The notes under the pieces: model-generated
Database searches by the model: none
Seen by the model: only the letters and a program-made list of their open reading frames with translations
What the model was told of the DNA's origin: nothing
In this document: piece by piece, positions 1 through 5,231 of the stretch
Layout of the letters: every line of letters begins with the position of its first letter
Numbering within the stretch: the first letter of the stretch is position 1
Translations under genes and position numbers: made by a program
Assembly: GCA_003648125.1 (NCBI GenBank)
Contig: QMOE01000095.1
Location: forward strand, 1-7,537
Source: Chloroflexota bacterium
Lineage (GTDB): Bacteria > Chloroflexota > Anaerolineae > B4-G1
Direction: 5' to 3'
Length of the DNA stretch: 7,537 bases

Positions 1-4
1 AGTT

Positions 5-92
5 GTCACGAGCGCTTACACATCCTCGAGGACGAAAATGTAGATCACGTTTTTAACGTGACGACTCTGATCCGTCACGCTACAAGCGTGAC
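5..92. repeat. Leader region with two TCACG-containing hairpins
   Basis: The 157 bases before the first gene are less GC-rich than the rest and show no convincing gene. They hold five copies of the pentamer TCACG or its complement CGTGA, at about 6-10, 45-49, 57-61, 75-79 and 87-91. Four of these form two perfect inverted repeats: a 7-bp stem at 45-51 with 55-61 around a TTT loop, and a 7-bp stem GTCACGC (74-80) with GCGTGAC (86-92) around a 5-base loop. This could be a pair of operator sites for a dimeric regulator, or RNA hairpins in a leader. I see no clear -35/-10 pair here and no T-tract after the second hairpin, so a terminator is unlikely. The repeats are directly visible; their role is inferred. 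Confidence 0.5.
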
Positions 93-157
93 CTACAGAG
101 ATGAGGCTATTTTCGAGGCAGATACCTCTGAACCAATTGTTTGCACAGACAGATACG

Positions 158-805
158 ATGGAAACAGAAATTATCACCGCCAGCCACGGCTCCGCACTGC
201 GCCATGCCGCCGAGATATTGAAAGCCGGAAGACTGGTCGCCTTTCCCACCGACACCGTCTACGGCCTGGCAGCATCCCCGTGGAACGCGGACGCCATAAA
301 TCGTCTGTACAAAGCCAAGCAGCGACCATCAGGCAAACCTATTTCACTCCTGCTCTCCGATGCCGATGTATTGCACCGTGTCGCTGTACTCCTGCCTCAG
401 TTTAGACACCAGGTCAAGCAATTGATCGCTCGCTTCTGGCCCGGCGGACTGACCCTGGTGCTACCCAAAACAAAAATCGTGCCCAATGCAATCAGCCCTG
501 GCCCCACCGTAGCCGTGCGCGTGCCCGAACTAGAACTGGCCTGCGATCTCATTCGGAGCGCAGGGGGTGTGCTGGCCGTCACCAGCGCCAATATATCCGG
601 GCAGCCCAGTCCGGTCACTGCCGGAGAGGTCGAGGAACAGTTGAGTGGACGGATTACCCTGATCCTCGATGGCGGCTCCTGTCCAGGAGGCATCCCCTCC
701 AGCATCCTGGACTGCACTGCCTATCCCCCGCGACTGCTACGGCACGGGGCCGTTTCCACGGAAGAATTGCAGATGCTCATTGGCCTCATCGAGATTTCAG
801 AATGA
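158..805 (+). CDS. tsaC: Threonylcarbamoyl-AMP synthase (TsaC/YrdC/Sua5 family)
   Basis: This cytoplasmic enzyme makes L-threonylcarbamoyladenylate from threonine, bicarbonate and ATP, the first step of the t6A modification at position 37 of ANN-decoding tRNAs. The 215-residue protein is a single YrdC domain. Visible motifs are FPTDTVYGL (29-37), a KQRP-x-x-K segment (54-60) matching the KxR substrate-binding loop, WPGGLTLVLP (94-103), VAVRVP (118-123) and TSANISG (142-148). The length fits the short TsaC form; the extra C-terminal domain of Sua5 is absent. An in-frame ATG at 101 would add 19 residues that do not look like the family, so the ATG at 158 is preferred, as family members begin just before the 'ILKAGRLVAFPT' strand. 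No strong Shine-Dalgarno precedes either start. The stop overlaps the next start by ATGA, implying translational coupling with the membrane protein downstream, although no functional link is obvious. Confidence 0.92.
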   Translation: METEIITASHGSALRHAAEILKAGRLVAFPTDTVYGLAASPWNADAINRLYKAKQRPSGKPISLLLSDADVLHRVAVLLPQFRHQVKQLIARFWPGGLTLVLPKTKIVPNAISPGPTVAVRVPELELACDLIRSAGGVLAVTSANISGQPSPVTAGEVEEQLSGRITLILDGGSCPGGIPSSILDCTAYPPRLLRHGAVSTEELQMLIGLIEISE

Positions 806-3135
806 AACACACCCGCCTCCGCCCGGCGCCTATCATCGTATTCCTGCTCGCCTTCGCCCTTTACGCCGCCACCGCGGCCCCGGCGACTCTCTTTGGCGAC
901 CCATCCGAGTACCAGTTTATCCCCGCCATCGCCGGGATAGCCCACCCGCCGGGCTATGCCTTTTACACCCTGCTGGCGAAACTCTGGCAGACCATCGTTC
1001 CGGTGGGCAGCATCGCCTTCCGCACCAACCTGCTGGCGGCGGCGGTGGGCGCGTGGGCCGTCACCGCCGTCTACCTCATCACCTCCGACCTGACGTCTCA
1101 CGCTTCACGTTTCACTCTCCCCGCCTCACTCTTTGCCGCATTGAGCCTGGTCGCCGCCCCCGACCTCTGGCAGCACTCGATCCACGCCAATGCGCACATC
1201 GTCAGTGCCGCGCTGGCTATCACCCACCTCTGGCTCCTGATTCGTTGGTGGCACACGGGCCGCGACCGCTGGCTGGCCGCTTTCGCCGTCACGCTGGGCT
1301 GGGCGGCCACCCATCACCCCATCACGCTGATGGGAGTCCCGGCCTACGGCATCTTTATCCTGGTCGCGCGGCCCCGTATCCTGCGCCAATGGCGGACTCT
1401 GCTATTGCTGACCGGCTGCCTGCTGCTGGGCCTGGCCCCGCTGCTCTACTATCCCTTACGCAGCCCCACTGCCCCCTTCGGCCCCGCCGATATGCGCACC
1501 TGGGAGGGGTTCTGGGGCCACATCACCGCCAGAGGATTGCGGGTCAACCTCTTCCACTTTGGCCTGGCCGACCAACTCGACCGGGCGCTGGTCTTTTGGT
1601 CGCTCCTGCGGCTCCAATTTCCTCTGCCGACCATCCTGCTCGTCGCTGCCGGTCTGCTCTGGCTCGCCCGCCGCACGCCCAAGCCGGCTATCCTCATCTT
1701 GGCCTTCCTCACCACCCATTTGCTGTTCACCCTCAACACCGTCCAGGACGTGATGGCCTACCTGCTCCTCCCGTTTACCGCGCTGGCCGTCACCGCTGGA
1801 CTCGGCGCCCGGTCACTGTTCGACTTGCTCGCCCGCCGCACCCGTCGTTTACCACTCGCCATTCTCTGCTCACTGCTCATTTTACCTTCCTACCAGGTCG
1901 CCCTCGACCTCACTCACGGCATCTCCCTGCGCCACTTTACCGCCGCCGAAGAATACGTCGCCGCCGTCTACGACCGCTTCGCCGGGCGGGGTGAAGGCGC
2001 GGTGCTTTTATCCGACTGGGAACACCTGACCCCACTCTGGGTTCACATCTACACCCAGGGCGAACCGCTGGACGAGCAAGACGTCAAACTGGTCTACATC
2101 TCCACCGCCAACCCCTGGGTCGAGTCAGTTTGGGCGCACATCGAGGAAGGCCCCATCTACCTGCCCGGCTACCGGCCGGCGGTGCGGGACGCGGGCTTTC
2201 GCCTGCTGCCAGATGGCGTCTTCTACCGGGTCGTCGCGCCGCCAGTGACGGACGCCACCCCCACCCACCCGCTCGACCTCTGGGCCGCCGGCCGCGTCCA
2301 CGTCCTGGGCTATGACCTGCCGGACGACACTGTCCAGGCGGGCCAGCCCCTGGAATTGACTATCTATCAAAGCGTGTCGGAGCCAATGGACGGTATCTGG
2401 ATGCCCTACGCGCAACTCGGCCCAGTCGAGGCGCGTTGGACCACCGACAGCCGCCTGCTGACGACCCAATGGCTGCCCGGCGAGGTGGTGGCGGAGCGAT
2501 ACGAACTGCCAGTTCCCTTCGCTCTGCCGCCGGGGGAGTATCCCCTCAAGCTGGGCTACGCCGACCTGAGCGGCGGGCGCGAGGCGTTGAACCTCTCGAC
2601 CGGCGGCGCAACGGCGCAACTGGCAACCGTCACCGTGCTGCCCGCCAGGCCCGTGTTCCCGGAGAGCACATTGGTGCGAGTGCTGGCGAACCTGGATAAC
2701 CAGATCGCGTTGAGCGGGGTGCGGGCACGGGCCGGGTGGGAGGACATGCGGCGTGGGCGCTGGGACGCACCATTGACCGTCCGAGCAGGACAACCCTTGC
2801 ACCTCACCCTCACCTGGCGCGCCCTGACCTCCCCCCGCGATAGCTATACCGTTTTCATTCACCTGATAGACGGCGCCGGTCGCCCCGTCGCCGGACACGA
2901 TTACACCCCCCTGGGTGGAGCCTGCCCCACCTACCTGTGGTTCCCCAAATGGCTGCCTGGGCAGACCTTGACCGATCCTTACCGGCTGCCCCTCCCGTCC
3001 GACCTGCCGCCGGGCGACTATTGGCTGGAAGTGGGGATGTATGGGATGACTTCCCTTAAGCGCCTTCCTGTGGTAGACTTGGATGGTAACCTGGCTGGCG
3101 ACAGAATCATCCTGGGGCCAGTACGGGTAGAGTAA
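802..3135 (+). CDS. DUF2723-type (GT-C-like) multi-spanning membrane glycosyltransferase with duplicated C-terminal beta domains
   Basis: This 777-residue protein is probably a lipid-linked-sugar-dependent glycosyltransferase of the cytoplasmic membrane. After a first membrane segment (about 9-26) comes GDPSEYQF (32-39) followed by GIAHPPGY (45-52). This is the family signature of DUF2723 proteins, which have the GT-C fold of protein O-mannosyltransferases; D33 and E36 sit where that fold has its acidic catalytic loop. About nine to ten hydrophobic segments run to residue 372. They include an 'ATHHPIT' turn near 172 and a 'TVQDVMAYLLLP' stretch near 312-323, both recognisable in the family. 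The rest is soluble and predicted extracytoplasmic. It contains two related beta-rich domains at about 500-610 and 634-777, each ending in a 'LPPG[ED]Y.L..G' strand. The donor and acceptor cannot be read from sequence. The ATG overlaps the tsaC stop (ATGA). Membrane architecture is certain; the family call rests on the N-terminal motifs. Confidence 0.85.
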   Translation: MKHTRLRPAPIIVFLLAFALYAATAAPATLFGDPSEYQFIPAIAGIAHPPGYAFYTLLAKLWQTIVPVGSIAFRTNLLAAAVGAWAVTAVYLITSDLTSHASRFTLPASLFAALSLVAAPDLWQHSIHANAHIVSAALAITHLWLLIRWWHTGRDRWLAAFAVTLGWAATHHPITLMGVPAYGIFILVARPRILRQWRTLLLLTGCLLLGLAPLLYYPLRSPTAPFGPADMRTWEGFWGHITARGLRVNLFHFGLADQLDRALVFWSLLRLQFPLPTILLVAAGLLWLARRTPKPAILILAFLTTHLLFTLNTVQDVMAYLLLPFTALAVTAGLGARSLFDLLARRTRRLPLAILCSLLILPSYQVALDLTHGISLRHFTAAEEYVAAVYDRFAGRGEGAVLLSDWEHLTPLWVHIYTQGEPLDEQDVKLVYISTANPWVESVWAHIEEGPIYLPGYRPAVRDAGFRLLPDGVFYRVVAPPVTDATPTHPLDLWAAGRVHVLGYDLPDDTVQAGQPLELTIYQSVSEPMDGIWMPYAQLGPVEARWTTDSRLLTTQWLPGEVVAERYELPVPFALPPGEYPLKLGYADLSGGREALNLSTGGATAQLATVTVLPARPVFPESTLVRVLANLDNQIALSGVRARAGWEDMRRGRWDAPLTVRAGQPLHLTLTWRALTSPRDSYTVFIHLIDGAGRPVAGHDYTPLGGACPTYLWFPKWLPGQTLTDPYRLPLPSDLPPGDYWLEVGMYGMTSLKRLPVVDLDGNLAGDRIILGPVRVE
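1089..1116 (+). repeat. Short degenerate heptamer tandem repeat inside the glycosyltransferase gene
   Basis: Four consecutive 7-base units are visible: CCTGACG, TCTCACG, CTTCACG and TTTCACT. They encode residues 97-105 or so (TSHASRFT), in a hydrophilic loop between two predicted membrane segments. Because seven is not a multiple of three, each repeat is read in a different phase, so the protein shows no repeat while the DNA does. This suggests slippage or a simple-repeat insertion tolerated in a loop. With only about four imperfect units, chance cannot be excluded. Confidence 0.4.
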
Positions 3136-3169
3136 GCCGCGCCGTGAGCCTGGTCGAACGGAGGTAATA

Positions 3170-3667
3170 ATGGATGTGACATTGTTGATCTGGGTAGTAG
3201 CCTTGACGATCCTGGTGATCGTCGGCGTCGTGTGGCTGCTTGACCTGCAATCCAGAATGAGGCGCTTACAACAGCACAACGAGGCGCTGTTCGCTGGCGG
3301 GGGAGGAGAAGACGCCAACCTGACCGTGGCGCTAAATGCGCTGACCTCGCGCCTCACGGAGACGAACGCGCGCACCCAGCGATTGGTAGCGCACGCCCAG
3401 CAGATTGACGAGACCCTGGCCCACACCGTACAGGGCGTGGGGCTGGTGCGCTTCCGCGCCTTTCAAGATACCGGCGGCGACCAGAGCTTTTCATTAGCAC
3501 TGACGGATGGCGAGGGCAATGGCGTCGTCGTCTCGGCGCTCTATGGCCGGGGCGCGACGCGCATTTACGCCAAGCCAATTCAAGGCTGGCTCTCGCCCAA
3601 ACCACTGGGCGAGGAAGAAGAACAAGCACTGGCAGAAGCGCGCCGGAGTATCGTCGGCCACGATTGA
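3170..3667 (+). CDS. DUF4446 family membrane-anchored coiled-coil protein
   Basis: This is a 165-residue protein of unknown biochemical function. Residues 4-24 form a single hydrophobic membrane anchor, followed by a basic, heptad-like helical stretch (about 25-90) broken by a GGGG linker at 43-46. The C-terminal domain (about 88-155) matches what I recall of DUF4446: 'VGLVRFRAFQDTGGDQSFSLAL' residues (90-111), then NGVVVSALYGR (117-127), RIYAKPI (131-137) and an acidic LGEEEEQAL end. The topology is probably a short N-terminal anchor with a cytoplasmic body, since positive residues follow the membrane segment. A strong GGAGGT at 3160-3165, four bases before the ATG, fixes the start. It lies 34 bases after the glycosyltransferase and 78 bases before a bactofilin gene, which may be its functional partner. 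The family assignment is fairly firm; no role is established. Confidence 0.85.
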   Translation: MDVTLLIWVVALTILVIVGVVWLLDLQSRMRRLQQHNEALFAGGGGEDANLTVALNALTSRLTETNARTQRLVAHAQQIDETLAHTVQGVGLVRFRAFQDTGGDQSFSLALTDGEGNGVVVSALYGRGATRIYAKPIQGWLSPKPLGEEEEQALAEARRSIVGHD

Positions 3668-3692
3668 CAAAAACCTGATGCCGATGTATTAT
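3664..3692 (+). promoter_or_regulatory. Near-consensus sigma70-type promoter for the bactofilin gene
   Basis: A perfect TTGACA (3664-3669) is followed by exactly 17 bases and then TATTAT (3687-3692), one mismatch from TATAAT. The -35 box overlaps the TGA stop codon (3665-3667) of the DUF4446 gene, so the promoter occupies the whole available gap. The local switch to AT-rich sequence supports it. Transcription would start near 3700 and give a leader of about 45 bases before the bactofilin start. It would let the bactofilin be made independently of, and more strongly than, the upstream genes. Confidence 0.75.
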
Positions 3693-3731
3693 CTGACCAT
3701 GTAAACCGTATAGTTAATGTAATCTCAAAAC

Positions 3732-3737
3732 AAGGAG
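3732..3737 (+). promoter_or_regulatory. Shine-Dalgarno deciding the GTG start of the bactofilin
   Basis: AAGGAG lies eight bases before GTG at 3746. No competing ATG lies at a suitable distance, and the resulting N-terminus MFGREK resembles the short membrane-binding N-termini of known bactofilins, so the GTG is the likely start. Confidence 0.8.
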
Positions 3738-3745
3738 AAAAACCT

Positions 3746-4210
3746 GTGTTCGGAAGAGAGAAAACCATTGTTCAAGCCCCTCCTGCGGCCCCGGCCTCCA
3801 AGATTGAGACCATCATCGGCCCCAACGCCCATTTCCGGGGCGATGTTCAGTCCGATGGCGGCGTCCGCGTTGACGGCATTTTTGAGGGAACCATTGACAT
3901 CACCGGAAACCTGGTCATTGGCGAGGGAGCAAAAATCATCGCCAACATCCAGGCCAACAACATTTCTATCTCGGGCGCTGTCAAAGGCAACGTTGCCGGC
4001 AACCGGGTAGAGATACTAGAGACTGGCCGAGTGTGGGGTGATCTGACCATCAACTCGCTGCTGCTCAACGAGGGAGCCTACCTGCGCGGGCAGACCACAA
4101 TGCACGGCGACATCGAGCCGCCGATGATCGAGCCTCCCAAAACCCAAACTCAACCTGCGCCCGCCAGCCCCAATATCGTGGACGTGAAGCCGCACCCCCA
4201 GGCGGACTAG
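3746..4210 (+). CDS. Bactofilin (polymer-forming cytoskeletal protein, DUF583)
   Basis: Bactofilins self-assemble without nucleotide into membrane-bound filaments that position cell-wall enzymes, polar structures or chromosome-segregation proteins. This 154-residue protein has a short N-terminus MFGREK, comparable to the membrane-targeting peptides of the family, and a Pro/Ala-rich linker (11-17). The central beta-helix domain (about 20-122) starts with 'IIGPNAHFRGDV' and shows the regular alternation of hydrophobic and Gly residues (VRVDGIFEG, LVIGEGAKI, ISISGAVKGNV, VEILETGRVWGDL, LLLNEGAYLRG). A proline-rich tail (125-154) follows; disordered tails on both sides of the core are typical. 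The length is usual for the family. It has its own strong promoter and is followed 15 bases later by an intrinsic terminator, so it can be expressed as a single gene. No M23 peptidase, a frequent bactofilin neighbour, is present; the neighbour here is a DUF4446 protein. Confidence 0.95.
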   Translation: MFGREKTIVQAPPAAPASKIETIIGPNAHFRGDVQSDGGVRVDGIFEGTIDITGNLVIGEGAKIIANIQANNISISGAVKGNVAGNRVEILETGRVWGDLTINSLLLNEGAYLRGQTTMHGDIEPPMIEPPKTQTQPAPASPNIVDVKPHPQAD

Positions 4211-4225
4211 TAGCACCTGCATAGC

Positions 4226-4268
4226 AAAAAGCCCCACCATGCTCCTGGCGTGGCGGGGCTTTTCTTTT
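4226..4268. terminator. Bidirectional intrinsic terminator between converging genes
   Basis: AAAAGCCCC (4227-4235) pairs perfectly with GGGGCTTTT (4255-4263). After one A/C mismatch the stem continues through CCATGC with GCGTGG (one G-T wobble), leaving a small loop near 4243-4247. On the plus strand it is followed by TTTTCTTTT. On the minus strand the complementary A-run gives a TTTTT tract. It therefore can stop both the bactofilin transcript and read-through from the universal stress protein gene arriving from the right. Confidence 0.9.
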
Positions 4269-4290
4269 GAGAACACGGACGTCCACGACT

Positions 4291-4352
4291 GGGAACGCAG
4301 GCATCCCTGCCCGCATGCGGCCAAGATGGCCGCGCTCCGCTGGCCGCGTTCC
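4291..4352. repeat. REP-like compound palindromic element in the convergent intergenic region
   Basis: The element is bounded by a perfect 7-bp inverted repeat, GGAACGC (4292-4298) and GCGTTCC (4346-4352). Inside are two hairpins: GCAGG (4297-4301) with CCTGC (4306-4310), and GCGGCC (4317-4322) with GGCCGC (4328-4333) around an AAGAT loop. A second near-match to the outer arm, GCGCTCC, lies at 4332-4338. Its reverse translation gives peptides such as 'AGMPAFP' and 'AAILAA', which I recall from spurious proteins predicted over dispersed palindromic repeats in environmental bacteria. Only one copy is present in the window, so its dispersed nature is inferred. The rest of the 178-base gap (4211-4388) holds only the terminator. 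Confidence 0.55.
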
Positions 4353-4388
4353 GTGGCGCGCAAGAAAATGACGCACACCCCCATTCGA

Positions 4389-5231
4389 CTAGCGCACCAG
4401 CAGCACCGGGCAATCCATCCCATCCAGCAGCGTCTGGAGCGCCCCCGGCGGCAAGAGGGTAGCGCCCAACACCAACACACCGCCCCCCTCGGACTGTACC
4501 TGGCGAGTCAGTAGCGCCGCGCTCGCGCGTGCCAAGCGCCGATAGCGTATTAACACCCCCTGCTGGCGCAGCCAATCGGCGGTCTCGGCTTGCAAGCGGT
4601 ATTCCTCGTCCGATGTACCAGCCACGACGAGTACGATCAGGCAGCCTCCTTTCCTCCGGGCCAAGTGGGCGGCTATCCGCAGAGCCTGCCAAGCGAGGGG
4701 CGAGCCATCATACGTCACCATCACCGGAGGCTGGATGCCCACGTCGCGCTGGAGCAAGAACACAGACTTGGGAGCCCGAGATGCAGCCGCCCGGGCCGTC
4801 GAACCCATCCGCGGCCGCCGGACGAGTGGACGGCTCGCCTTCCCCAGGCTGAGTAAATCTGCTCCCAGCGCCGCCGCCAGCACCTCCGGCGCGACCTCCC
4901 CGCGCACGACTCGGAAAGACCACTTGACCTGCAAGTGCTCGCAGGCTGCTACCAGCGATTGGCGAGCCTGCGCTGCTTGCGCCCGCATCTCCCGCTCCAT
5001 GCGCTTTCGATCCAACCGCGCCCCAGCGACAAACGGATATTGCACCTCCCGCGCCGCCGGCGACCCCGCAGCCCGCAGCAAATTGACGTCCTCGACAAAT
5101 ATCCCCTGCAACTCGGCCTCCAGGCCGGCGGCCAACTCGATCGCAGCCTCCAGCGCTGCCAGGCTGTAGCGTGAGGCATCCAGCGCCACCAGTATGCGCC
5201 GGATCGTCGGTTCGTCATACTGCTCGCTCAT
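4389..5231 (-). CDS. Tandem universal stress protein (two UspA-like domains)
   Basis: This 280-residue cytoplasmic protein has two UspA folds. Domain 1 (about 10-162) begins RRILVALDASRYSLAALEAA, with the usual Asp at 18. It ends in a nucleotide-binding loop with exact family spacing, G130-x2-S133-x9-G143-S144-T145, except that the second Gly of G-x2-G-x9-G(S/T) is Ser. It is followed by a 'KSVFLL' strand (155-160). Domain 2 (about 168-280) begins 'VMVTYDGSPLAWQAL', with Asp at 175, but its final loop is short: after G256 there is no G-S/T motif before CPVLLV (274-279). Domain 1 may therefore bind ATP while domain 2 is likely structural. The ATG overlaps the stop of the Lon-like protease gene (ATGA), and the Shine-Dalgarno lies within that gene, so the two are translated together. 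A role in stress survival is inferred from family and context; the ligand is not proven. Confidence 0.9.
   Translation of the reverse strand: MSEQYDEPTIRRILVALDASRYSLAALEAAIELAAGLEAELQGIFVEDVNLLRAAGSPAAREVQYPFVAGARLDRKRMEREMRAQAAQARQSLVAACEHLQVKWSFRVVRGEVAPEVLAAALGADLLSLGKASRPLVRRPRMGSTARAAASRAPKSVFLLQRDVGIQPPVMVTYDGSPLAWQALRIAAHLARRKGGCLIVLVVAGTSDEEYRLQAETADWLRQQGVLIRYRRLARASAALLTRQVQSEGGGVLVLGATLLPPGALQTLLDGMDCPVLLVR

Noticed and set aside
101..157. ATG at 101 as the tsaC start.
   Set aside because: The 19 added residues do not resemble the family N-terminus and would place the start inside the leader just after the hairpins; the ATG at 158 fits the YrdC fold. Not fully excluded, because neither start has a strong Shine-Dalgarno.
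1..405. A continuous open frame in frame 1 from the left edge to 405, which might be the end of an upstream gene.
   Set aside because: It overlaps about 248 bases of the well-supported tsaC gene, its peptide there is Arg/His-rich shadow sequence, and nothing in the first part is recognisable. Short frame-2 and frame-3 tails ending at 43 and 56 could be the end of an upstream gene but are too short to support.
1860..1890. Possible second heptamer repeat (CTCACTG-like) in the glycosyltransferase.
   Set aside because: Only about two good units, in a Leu-rich membrane segment where such codons are expected, so it is mentioned only as weak support for the repeat at 1089.
669..1994. Long plus-strand open frame (441 residues) overlapping the glycosyltransferase.
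   Set aside because: It is rich in Pro, Arg and His in the manner of a shifted frame of GC-rich DNA, has no recognisable domain, and lies inside the DUF2723 gene.
2125..3426. Long minus-strand open frame (433 residues) opposite the end of the glycosyltransferase and the start of the DUF4446 gene.
   Set aside because: It crosses two real genes on the other strand including their gap and promoter-free junction, and shows no domain or Shine-Dalgarno.
4277..4284. Perfect 8-base palindrome GGACGTCC between terminator and repeat.
   Set aside because: Too short to interpret alone and without a second copy nearby.
4016..4692. Minus-strand open frames running through the terminator and palindromic repeat.
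   Set aside because: They overlap the bactofilin and stress-protein genes in wrong frames, and the peptides over the repeat are typical of spurious translations of palindromic elements.
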